A stretch of DNA of 5,286 nucleotides from an uncultured Porphyromonadaceae bacterium (GTDB taxonomy: Bacteria; Bacteroidota; Bacteroidia; Bacteroidales; Muribaculaceae): assembly GCA_947175715.1 (NCBI GenBank), contig CAMWOD010000106.1:1-5286 (forward strand), read 5' to 3'. A program made the position numbers and the translations under genes. The notes beneath the pieces were generated by a model. The model was given only the letters and a program-made list of their open reading frames with translations. It made no database searches and was not told the origin of the DNA. Positions 1 to 5,286 of this stretch are shown piece by piece (position 1 is the first letter of the stretch; the number at the start of each line of letters is the position of its first letter).

Positions 1-16
1 ATATGTATTATCCCCA

Positions 17-562
17 CTAATACCCGCGGTGATTTTTGCGGGCAGATGCCATTGCCTCCTTAATGCCTCCGCGTGCAATAAACTCAGCCTCTACCTTCTT
101 TAACACCTTTGCAAGCATCGCATCTATCTGCCTTATTTGGGTTATCATTATATTGGCAACCGCTTCATTCGAGCGCTCACGACATTTGGCTACAAATTCT
201 TTAGCGTCATCATTCCGTACGCAATATCGACGAGTGGCTATTGTACGTGGATCATTGTTATCCCATATTTCAAGGTCGTTTTGACGAAGATAATCCATGT
301 AATCTTCCAGTAGTTCGCGCACTGATGCGCGAGCCACTCCAAGGAGTTTAATACACATTTCTGCCGATACAGTTGCATCGCTACACCCCTCCACTATGTT
401 TTGCTTACATGAGCGAGCCGCCTGTCGCATCTGGTCGATTGTGCGTGTCTTGTCGAGGAAGGCGCGTCGGATAAAAAGCTCTGTCACATCGCAGATTATG
501 ACTGATTTTCTATACACATTCCATTGTGTGTAGTCGCCCGCTATCTTCAAGAATCCTGTCAT
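17..562 (-). CDS. Four-helix-bundle protein with C-terminal 'suffix' domain (23S rRNA IVP-like family)
   Basis: A 181-aa protein of unknown molecular function. Residues about 40-100 match the core of the four-helix-bundle family first named for proteins encoded in 23S rRNA intervening sequences: QAARSCKQNIVEG at 47-59, followed by a long helix with KLLGVARASVRELLEDY. The C-terminal part (about 117-179), with a long predicted helix and a GGIKEAMASARKNHR tail, resembles the 'four helix bundle suffix' form common in Bacteroidales. No signal peptide, membrane segment or catalytic motif is visible. The start is the ATG at 562; this codon sits on a degenerate unit of the 9-bp repeat array immediately upstream. 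No TAnnTTTG box lies in the 66-nt gap to the hydrolase gene, so readthrough from that gene is likely. Base composition is visibly more AT-rich than the other genes here (roughly 43-47% GC in sampled lines), which could mean later acquisition. The family call is fairly secure; the function is not known. Confidence 0.85.
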   Translation of the reverse strand: MTGFLKIAGDYTQWNVYRKSVIICDVTELFIRRAFLDKTRTIDQMRQAARSCKQNIVEGCSDATVSAEMCIKLLGVARASVRELLEDYMDYLRQNDLEIWDNNDPRTIATRRYCVRNDDAKEFVAKCRERSNEAVANIMITQIRQIDAMLAKVLKKVEAEFIARGGIKEAMASARKNHRGY

Positions 563-565
563 AAA

Positions 566-619
566 TCTTATAAATTTTATATATCTTATAAGTCGTATAA
601 GTCTTATAAATCTTATAAA
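566..619. repeat. Tandem array of six 9-bp AT-rich units
   Basis: Six consecutive 9-bp units read on the plus strand as tcttataaa, ttttatata, tcttataag, tcgtataag, tcttataaa, tcttataaa; the minus-strand consensus is TTTATAAGA. A seventh, shortened unit (tcataaa, 559-565) contains the start codon of the four-helix-bundle gene. Where a unit ends in g, the 8-bp palindrome CTTATAAG is formed. The array fills nearly all of the space between the hydrolase stop codon (629-631) and the bundle gene start. It is therefore the 5' untranslated or upstream region of the bundle gene, and changes in unit number would alter that leader. Confidence 0.85.
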
Positions 620-628
620 TGAAGATCT

Positions 629-1684
629 TTAGAGGTGGAGGCGGAAGAGGCGGGTGGCGTCGTAGCGGGGGAGGGCCATGAGCTGTACCTGGGCCTGGCG
701 CGACTCGAGGGAGTCGCTGGCGTCGCCTACTGTCACTCCGGCTTCGAGAAGTGCCTGACGTACGGCGGTGAGCGCTATTTCGGGGGTGTTGTTGTCACGG
801 CTCAGATGGCATAGGAATACGTATCGCAGATGTCCCAGTGATGCTAATTTCCTAACCTGCTGGGCGGTGACGACGTTGTCGAGGTGGCCGTTGTTGGCAG
901 CTATTCTCGCTTTGAGATACTCGGGGTAATGGCCGTTGCGGAGCATCTGATAGTCATAGTTTGACTCAATCATCAGGTAGTGCGACTGGCTCATGTAGAA
1001 GTCGGCACGGTCGCCGATGCATCCCAAGTCGGTGGCTACGGTGATGCGCTGATCGCCATGTTCGATGAAGAATCCGGCGTTGTCGGTACCGTCGTGCGAC
1101 ACCTCGAATGCTGTGATTCGAAACTTGCCCACGGCAAATGGTATCTCCTTGTAAATCGCTTTATGATAATCCTTGATGCGTCGCGACACGTTATGCCGCC
1201 GCAGCATGCCGTTGAAGGCACGAGGGGTGCAGTAGAGGAGCATGTGCTTGTTGGAGCGCAGCAACTTGTAGGCGTCGCGTATATGGTCGCCATGGTCGTG
1301 GGTCAGTATTATCCCTTTAATGCGACTCATGGGTATACCCCATCGCTTCAGTGCGGCCGTCACCTTGTCGGCATCGACTCCGGCATCGATCAGGAAGCCC
1401 GACTCGTCGTCACCCACATAGGCGCAATTGCCACTCGAGCCGCTGCCAAACGACATGAAGTAAATATCGGAATCAGTGGCCACAAGCTCAACAGGCTCGA
1501 CAACAGGCTCGTCGGTGGTTTCGGCAACCCGCGGTGAGCCTCCGGTGAGGCGCACCTGCGTGGCGTGACGCACTATCGACGGGTGTAGCGGCAACTCTTC
1601 GATGCTCGCAGGCTGAGTTTCAAACTCATCAAAGAGCCCCGGCATCGCCGACTGTGAAATAATGCGTTTCTTATATCGAGCCAT
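629..1684 (-). CDS. WalJ/YycJ-like MBL-fold metallo-hydrolase
   Basis: A 351-aa predicted cytoplasmic metal-dependent hydrolase. The metallo-beta-lactamase fold starts near residue 74, with GSGSSGN at 80-86. Metal ligands are visible: HDHGDH at 129-134, His197 in EVSHDGTDN, Asp219 in VATDLG and His293 in LCHLSRDNNTP. The NGHLDN motif at about 266-270 and the HLSxxNNTP motif are typical of the WalJ/YycJ group, some members of which are reported to be 5'-3' DNA exonucleases; the substrate here is inferred only. The first ~73 residues form an extension without recognisable domain, ending in a Pro/Glu/Val/Asp-rich linker (55-73), whereas many family members begin almost directly with the SSGN strand. 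I chose the ATG at 1684, 13 nt after the methyltransferase stop. The longer in-frame ATG at 1756 would add 24 residues and overlap the upstream gene by 59 nt. It is probably co-transcribed with the methyltransferase. Confidence 0.9.
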   Translation of the reverse strand: MARYKKRIISQSAMPGLFDEFETQPASIEELPLHPSIVRHATQVRLTGGSPRVAETTDEPVVEPVELVATDSDIYFMSFGSGSSGNCAYVGDDESGFLIDAGVDADKVTAALKRWGIPMSRIKGIILTHDHGDHIRDAYKLLRSNKHMLLYCTPRAFNGMLRRHNVSRRIKDYHKAIYKEIPFAVGKFRITAFEVSHDGTDNAGFFIEHGDQRITVATDLGCIGDRADFYMSQSHYLMIESNYDYQMLRNGHYPEYLKARIAANNGHLDNVVTAQQVRKLASLGHLRYVFLCHLSRDNNTPEIALTAVRQALLEAGVTVGDASDSLESRQAQVQLMALPRYDATRLFRLHL

Positions 1685-1697
1685 GCTGTTATCGGGG

Positions 1698-2444
1698 TTA
1701 GCTGTTGTTACCAACGACGAATATCGCCGGGGTTTTACCGTAGTCGTAAGCGGCATGCGCCCACTCCTTGAGGCTACGGCTCACTATCGACTCGCCGGGA
1801 CCGGTGAGGTCGGCTGCCACACATAGCTGCATGTCGCCCGGGAGTTGCTGCGCGAGTTCGGCAATTAGGCGATTGTTGCGGTAGGGTGTTTCGATAAACA
1901 CCTGGGTTACGTTGTCGCGGCTCACACGGCGCTGGATCTCCTTTAGGGCCGCAGCACGAGCCTGACGCTCCACAGGGAGGTAACCTAAGAATGTGAATTG
2001 CTGTCCATTCATGCCCGAAGCCATCAGCGACAGCATGATGCTCGAAGGCCCGACCATCGGCACCACTTTTGCCCCCATGCGGTGGGCCTCGGCCACTGCG
2101 GCAGCCCCGGGATCGGCCACAGCCGGGCATCCGGCCTCTGAAATCACGCCGATCGACTCGCCTCGAAGCAGTGGTGCGAGCATGGCTGCCACATCGGAGC
2201 GCTGGGTATGTTCGTCGAGCACCTCGAATGTAAGATCGTCGATGTCGATACTGCGGTCAACACGCTTGAGAAAGCGGCGGGTAGTGCGCACATTCTCCAC
2301 GACGAAGTGGCGCAACGAGCGTATCACCTCCGCATTGTGCGGCGGCAATACACGGTCGATGCTGGCGTCGCTCATCGTTGATGGCAACAAGTATAGAGTG
2401 CCGAGCTGTGCCGCTGTAATGTTGGTATGGTTGTTATCTGGCAT
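1698..2444 (-). CDS. RsmI-like SAM-dependent methyltransferase (tetrapyrrole methylase fold)
   Basis: A 248-aa cytoplasmic protein with the SAM-binding fold of the tetrapyrrole methylase superfamily, closest in layout to RsmI, which 2'-O-methylates C1402 of 16S rRNA. Matching segments are the first strand LYLLPST (17-23), SEAGCPAVADPG (102-113; compare SDAGTPxxxDPG in RsmI), VPMVGPSS (128-135), SGMNGQQFTFLGYLP (143-157), FIETPYRN (183-190) and TPAIFVVG near the C terminus. Two RsmI hallmarks are altered: the N-terminal ATPIGNLxD segment is replaced by PSTMSDASID, and AEDTRxTR reads VENVRTTR (49-56). The protein is also shorter than typical RsmI (about 280 aa). I therefore read it as the Bacteroidetes RsmI paralogue and assign no symbol; the substrate is uncertain. 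The start is the ATG at 2444. An in-frame TTG at 2456 lies inside the predicted -7 box and is unlikely. First gene of the minus-strand block. Confidence 0.87.
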   Translation of the reverse strand: MPDNNHTNITAAQLGTLYLLPSTMSDASIDRVLPPHNAEVIRSLRHFVVENVRTTRRFLKRVDRSIDIDDLTFEVLDEHTQRSDVAAMLAPLLRGESIGVISEAGCPAVADPGAAAVAEAHRMGAKVVPMVGPSSIMLSLMASGMNGQQFTFLGYLPVERQARAAALKEIQRRVSRDNVTQVFIETPYRNNRLIAELAQQLPGDMQLCVAADLTGPGESIVSRSLKEWAHAAYDYGKTPAIFVVGNNS

Positions 2445-2453
2445 AAAGATTCG

Positions 2454-2461
2454 CAAAGTTA
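2454..2461 (-). promoter_or_regulatory. Bacteroidetes -7 box for the methyltransferase operon
   Basis: On the minus strand this reads TAACTTTG, a perfect match to the Bacteroidetes sigma-ABfr -7 consensus TAnnTTTG. Transcription would start roughly at 2446-2449, only a few bases ahead of the ATG at 2444, giving a very short leader. A -33 TTTG box at the usual distance (about 20 nt upstream) is weak at best. No other such box was seen in the gaps further down the block. Confidence 0.55.
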
Positions 2462-2553
2462 ATCAAAATCGTTCAATATCACACCATCCATTTACCGATG
2501 TCCGATATTAATAACTTACTTACAAGTCGGATTCAATAGCTACAACTTTGTCA

Positions 2554-2600
2554 CCGTGGTAATAATTACGGCGGTAATAAAGTTTTCTAACCTGGTAATA
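2554..2600. promoter_or_regulatory. GGTAATA repeat cluster with small palindrome, possible operator
   Basis: The word GGTAATA occurs three times in 47 bases, starting at 2558, 2573 and 2594. The first copy overlaps the 11-bp palindrome GTAATAATTAC (2559-2569), itself overlapped by a CCGT...ACGG arm pair (2554-2571). It lies between the two divergent promoters, where a shared operator would be expected. In AT-rich sequence this could be chance, so it is a weak call. Confidence 0.2.
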
Positions 2601-2689
2601 TCTTGCAGATAGAAAGGCCTACTGGAACTTTTATATGGATATTTATCGGCGGGATTTGCGCCAGGAGAGGTGAAAAAGTGGGGGAGTGC

Positions 2690-2720
2690 TTGCAATATAC
2701 AGCAAAAGGGCGTATATTTG
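2690..2720 (+). promoter_or_regulatory. Predicted promoter of the psd-pssA operon
   Basis: TATATTTG at 2713-2720 matches the Bacteroidetes -7 consensus TAnnTTTG exactly. A TTG at 2690-2692, 20 nt upstream, fits the -33 TTTG element in position but lacks its first T. Transcription would begin near 2726, about 20 nt before the psd ATG. It is the only good plus-strand box found upstream of the four-gene block. Confidence 0.55.
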
Positions 2721-2746
2721 TGCGATAAACCAATTTGTGCTCAGTT

Positions 2747-3418
2747 ATGACTGTCAAAATACATCACGAAGGGACCCCGGTGCTCATCACACTCTTCGTA
2801 ATATTCGCCATAATATTAGTTCCGCTATGGATATGGGTACACCCGATGGCCATTGCCATTGGCGCCACATTGGTGCTGGGGGTGGTATACCTGCTGGCGG
2901 TCAACTTTTTCAGGTCGCCTCACCGCCATTTCCGGGGCAATCATAAGGGAGCAGTGGTGGCATCGGCCGATGGCCGGGTTGTAGCCTGCGAGAAGGTTTA
3001 CGAGCCTGAGTATCTCAAGCGCGAAGTGATGCAGGTGTCGGTGTTCATGAGTATACTCAACGTGCATGCCAACTGGTATCCGGTTGACGGCGAAGTGCTT
3101 GTGGCCAAGCACCATGCAGGCCGCTTCATGGCTGCTTACTTGCCCAAATCGAGCGTTGAGAATGAGCGCTCCACAGTGGTGATACGAACCCCCGACGGCA
3201 CTGAAGTGTTAGTACGGCAAGTGGCCGGCGCTATGGCTCGCCGCATCGTCACCTACGCTCAGCCCGGAGCCGAGGCTTCGATCGACGATCACATGGGCTT
3301 CATCAAATTTGGCTCGCGAGTCGACATCTACATACCCCTCGACTCGGAGGTGTTTGTGAAGATCGGCGACCGCACTGTAGGTGGCATCACCCAGATAGCT
3401 CAGCTACCTGCCAAATAA
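2747..3418 (+). CDS. psd: Phosphatidylserine decarboxylase proenzyme (PSD-A type)
   Basis: A 223-aa membrane-associated, pyruvoyl-dependent enzyme that converts phosphatidylserine to phosphatidylethanolamine and CO2. Two hydrophobic segments (about 12-31 and 33-52) anchor the N terminus, and the decarboxylase domain follows. Family residues are visible: Asp75 in SADG, His107 in NVHANWYPVDG, ENERS at 138-142, and the self-cleavage site Gly189-Ser190 in FGSR, where the Ser becomes the pyruvoyl group of the alpha chain. Asp75, His107 and Ser190 correspond by motif to the Asp-His-Ser triad known from E. coli Psd. The length is normal for the short PSD-A class, which has GSR where E. coli has GST. 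The ATG at 2747 was chosen over an in-frame TTG at 2735. It is the first gene of the plus-strand block, just ahead of pssA, which makes its substrate. Confidence 0.95.
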   Translation: MTVKIHHEGTPVLITLFVIFAIILVPLWIWVHPMAIAIGATLVLGVVYLLAVNFFRSPHRHFRGNHKGAVVASADGRVVACEKVYEPEYLKREVMQVSVFMSILNVHANWYPVDGEVLVAKHHAGRFMAAYLPKSSVENERSTVVIRTPDGTEVLVRQVAGAMARRIVTYAQPGAEASIDDHMGFIKFGSRVDIYIPLDSEVFVKIGDRTVGGITQIAQLPAK

Positions 3419-3433
3419 TAGCGCCACTCTACA

Positions 3434-3453
3434 CGTTATATCAACGTATAACG
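3434..3453 (+). other. Stem-loop between psd and pssA
   Basis: The arms CGTTATA (3434-3440) and TATAACG (3447-3453) are perfectly complementary and enclose a 6-nt loop. The 3' side is followed by six A's rather than a T run, so it does not look like an intrinsic terminator on the plus strand. It could affect mRNA processing or the relative expression of psd and pssA. It sits in the 58-nt gap between the genes, and the rest of that gap is an A-rich leader ahead of the pssA ATG. Confidence 0.45.
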
Positions 3454-3476
3454 AAAAAATACTAAACGCAACAAGC

Positions 3477-4187
3477 ATGAAACGTATATTCAGCTGGATT
3501 CCCAACTCCATCACCTGCCTCAATCTCGTGGCCGGAGTGGTAGCAACGATATATGCCTTAAAATTCGGATTTGCTCACGACTACCAATACGCCAAAGTGG
3601 CTTACTGCTGTATCGGTGCGGCCGCAGTGTTCGACTTTCTCGACGGCTTCATGGCGCGCCTGCTCAAAGCCTACTCCGACTTGGGCAAGGAGCTTGACTC
3701 CCTATCCGACCTGGTGAGCTTTGGAGTGGCACCCGGATGCCTTGTGTACTCGCTCATCAGCCAATATCCCGGGGCCGGATGGACAGCATGGTTCGCACTG
3801 CTCATACCAGTGATGGGCGCATTGAGGCTCGCCCGATTCAATATCGACACCCGCCAGACCACCTCGTTCATCGGACTTCCTATACCGGCCAACGCCATCT
3901 TCTGGATCGGTGCCGTCGACTTTACAGTGCATCAGCTGAGCAACGGAGCTTACTCCCCGGTGGCTGCTTGGCTCCTCTATCTGGCAATCCTCGCCGTGAG
4001 CCTGCTAATGGTGTCGAATGTAAAGATGTTCTCCCTGAAGTTCAAGAATCTCGATTGGCGTGAGAATTTCCGCCGCTACGCCATCATCGTAGCCGCAGTG
4101 CTCTTCGTGATATTCTGCGGATGGGCCGGCCTGTCATGGACCATCATACTCTACCTGATACTCTCGGCGCTATTGCCTCAGCAGTAA
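3477..4187 (+). CDS. pssA: CDP-diacylglycerol--serine O-phosphatidyltransferase
   Basis: A 236-aa integral membrane enzyme of the CDP-alcohol phosphatidyltransferase family. It joins CDP-diacylglycerol and L-serine to give phosphatidylserine and CMP, the step before Psd. The full catalytic signature is visible: Asp53, then D56-G57-x2-A60-R61, Gly70, Asp74 and Asp78, whose aspartates bind the catalytic metals. IPNSITCLNLVAG at 8-20 is typical of the PssA N terminus, and ALRLARFNID at 115-124 with FIGLPIPANA at 131-140 is typical of the PssA branch rather than PgsA. About six to eight hydrophobic segments cover the length, the last ones at about 163-181, 201-216 and 219-233. The start is the ATG at 3477, with no clear Shine-Dalgarno sequence. 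It is probably transcribed from the psd promoter, since no -7 box lies in the gap. Confidence 0.95.
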   Translation: MKRIFSWIPNSITCLNLVAGVVATIYALKFGFAHDYQYAKVAYCCIGAAAVFDFLDGFMARLLKAYSDLGKELDSLSDLVSFGVAPGCLVYSLISQYPGAGWTAWFALLIPVMGALRLARFNIDTRQTTSFIGLPIPANAIFWIGAVDFTVHQLSNGAYSPVAAWLLYLAILAVSLLMVSNVKMFSLKFKNLDWRENFRRYAIIVAAVLFVIFCGWAGLSWTIILYLILSALLPQQ

Positions 4188-4227
4188 CTTATCAACTTAA
4201 CGAAAACACACATTTCTCGAGCAGACT

Positions 4228-4587
4228 ATGGGATTTTTTGGTTTGCTATTTCTGATATTCATAATATGGTTTGTCATCGTGCCCTTGCTGAAGATCGTGG
4301 GCATGGTGAATAAGGCCCGACGCACCATACGCAACGCCACCGGCGCTTACAACCGCCCACCCTACGAAGCATCTCCACGCGAGCGCAAGGGAGGATGGTC
4401 AGCTCCCGCCCCACGCCGCAAGCGCATCAACGCCGACGTAGGCGAATATGTGAAATTTCAGGAGATAGAGCTCACAGCCGAGGAGATACGTCAACGCGCC
4501 GACGGCACCACAACCTACACACGCACCACCTACAGCGAAACACGCATAGAAGACGCTGAGTGGGAGGATATTACTACTACAAAATGA
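4228..4587 (+). CDS. DUF4834 family small membrane-anchored protein
   Basis: A 119-aa protein of unknown function. Residues 2-25 form one strongly hydrophobic segment (GFFGLLFLIFIIWFVIVPLL and onward), followed by a basic stretch (KARRTIR at 29-35; RKRI at 64-67) that should hold the tail in the cytoplasm. The rest is polar and probably disordered, with the short motif DVGEYVKFQEIEL at about 70-82 and a Thr-rich, acidic C terminus. This layout matches small proteins annotated DUF4834 in Bacteroidetes. The start is the ATG at 4228, 40 nt after the pssA stop. Its stop codon overlaps the start of the next gene (ATGA), suggesting coupled translation. Its place after psd-pssA hints at a membrane-related role, which is inference only. 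Confidence 0.75.
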   Translation: MGFFGLLFLIFIIWFVIVPLLKIVGMVNKARRTIRNATGAYNRPPYEASPRERKGGWSAPAPRRKRINADVGEYVKFQEIELTAEEIRQRADGTTTYTRTTYSETRIEDAEWEDITTTK

Positions 4588-5258
4588 ACTACATACCACA
4601 ACTTTACGACTTTTTGCGCCGCCTCAGCGCCAACAACAACCGCCCGTGGTTTCAGGCCCACAAAGATGAATACGACCACTTGCGCCAGCTATGGCTTGCC
4701 GACTTGGAGCGATTCATAGCCGCCGTGGCCCAGTGGTGGCCCGAGGTGGCCTCGCAGACCCCCGCGTCGTCGGCCTACCGCATATACCGCGACACCCGCT
4801 TTTCGCCCGACAAGACACCATATAAAGTATATTTTTCGGCTGCGGTGTGCCCACAGGGAAAGTCGGCCGAACGCCCGGGGCTCTACCTGCATCAAGGCCC
4901 CGAAACCGAACGCATCACCATACCTTCGGGCATCTATGGGGGCCTGTGGTGCCCAAGCGCACAGGTGCTCAAGAAGATGCGGCAAGCCATCGTCGACAAT
5001 GAGGAGGAGTGGCTCGACATAGTCCAGCCCCTTGAAAAAATCTACCCCGGATGGTGCGGAGAGAAACTGAAGCGCGCACCCGCCGGATGGCCCATCGACC
5101 ACCCGATGATCGAACACCTCAATCTCAAGGAGTACGGTAAGTTCCGCCCCCTCGACGAGCGCTTTTTCACCAATCCCCGATGGCCCGAGCACGCCGCCGA
5201 AATGCGCCGCCCACTTAAGCCACTGCTCGACGTCATAAATTACACCATCGACGAGTAA
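4584..5258 (+). CDS. DUF2461 domain-containing protein
   Basis: A 224-aa soluble protein of unknown function, with DUF2461 covering almost its whole length. Conserved segments are FLRRLSANNNRPWFQAHK (10-27), YRIYRDTRFSPDKTPYK (65-81), the central PGLYLHQGP (98-106), GGLWCPSAQVLKKMRQAI (119-136) and a C-terminal part rich in Pro and aromatic residues with KEYGKFRPLDERFF (182-195). No signal peptide or membrane segment is seen, and the length is usual for the family. The start is the ATG at 4584, which overlaps the DUF4834 stop by 4 nt. An in-frame GTG at 4560 would add eight residues and a longer overlap, and gives no better family match. It is the last gene in the window of the plus-strand block; only 28 bases follow it, with no visible terminator. 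Confidence 0.88.
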   Translation: MNYIPQLYDFLRRLSANNNRPWFQAHKDEYDHLRQLWLADLERFIAAVAQWWPEVASQTPASSAYRIYRDTRFSPDKTPYKVYFSAAVCPQGKSAERPGLYLHQGPETERITIPSGIYGGLWCPSAQVLKKMRQAIVDNEEEWLDIVQPLEKIYPGWCGEKLKRAPAGWPIDHPMIEHLNLKEYGKFRPLDERFFTNPRWPEHAAEMRRPLKPLLDVINYTIDE

Positions 5259-5286
5259 GACCGCTCGACCCAATATTTGCCTGAAC

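Noticed and set aside
559..619. Short CRISPR-like array
   Set aside because: The 9-bp units are directly adjacent with no spacers, and no cas genes are near.
980..1537. A 185-codon plus-strand open frame inside the hydrolase gene
   Set aside because: It lies wholly antisense to a gene with clear catalytic motifs, and its translation shows no recognisable domain.
1685..1756. Longer start for the hydrolase at 1756
   Set aside because: It would overlap the methyltransferase by 59 nt and adds 24 residues that look like a shadow of that gene's 3' end.
1993..2511. A 172-codon plus-strand open frame over the methyltransferase start
   Set aside because: It is antisense to conserved SAM-fold motifs, rich in Ser, Thr and Arg, and without family features.
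2648..2664. GGCG...CGCC mini-hairpin upstream of psd
   Set aside because: Only a 4-bp stem with no following T run; too short to support as a terminator or riboswitch.
3737..4063. A 108-codon frame inside pssA in another plus-strand frame
   Set aside because: Out-of-frame shadow of a gene with an intact catalytic signature.
4689..5273. A 194-codon minus-strand open frame opposite the DUF2461 gene
   Set aside because: The plus-strand frame has clear DUF2461 motifs. The antisense frame is a by-product of GC-rich codon use.

Overview
The window looks like ordinary chromosomal sequence from a Bacteroidales bacterium, most likely Muribaculaceae or a close relative. Three things point there: two perfect Bacteroidetes-type -7 boxes (TAnnTTTG), start codons without clear Shine-Dalgarno sequences, and a gene set typical of that order (PSD-A-type phosphatidylserine decarboxylase beside PssA, a DUF4834 protein, and a four-helix-bundle 'suffix' protein). 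The genus is inferred from general protein character; no search was run.

The window holds seven protein genes in two divergent blocks. The minus-strand block runs from about 2461 down to 17: an RsmI-like tetrapyrrole-methylase-fold methyltransferase, then a WalJ/YycJ-type metallo-beta-lactamase-fold hydrolase, then a 181-aa four-helix-bundle protein. Between the last two lies an AT-rich tandem array of six 9-bp units (consensus TTTATAAGA on the minus strand) that runs into the start codon of the bundle gene. The only recognisable promoter for this block is a -7 box just upstream of the methyltransferase, so the three genes may form one transcript.

The region between the blocks (about 2445-2746) carries the two divergent promoters and a cluster of GGTAATA words with a small palindrome. 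I see no gene or RNA in it.

The plus-strand block runs from 2690 to 5258: psd, pssA, a DUF4834 membrane-anchored small protein and a DUF2461 protein. PssA makes phosphatidylserine from CDP-diacylglycerol and serine, and Psd decarboxylates it to phosphatidylethanolamine, so the first two genes form a complete PE branch. The last two genes overlap by 4 nt (ATGA), and no internal promoter is evident, so all four are probably one operon. The roles of the two DUF proteins are unknown.

No RNA genes, insertion sequences, CRISPR arrays or phage genes were seen. I found no convincing new multi-gene system. The points most worth a second look are the 9-bp repeat array fused to the start of the four-helix-bundle gene, the divergent motifs of the RsmI paralogue, and the link between two unknown proteins and phospholipid synthesis.
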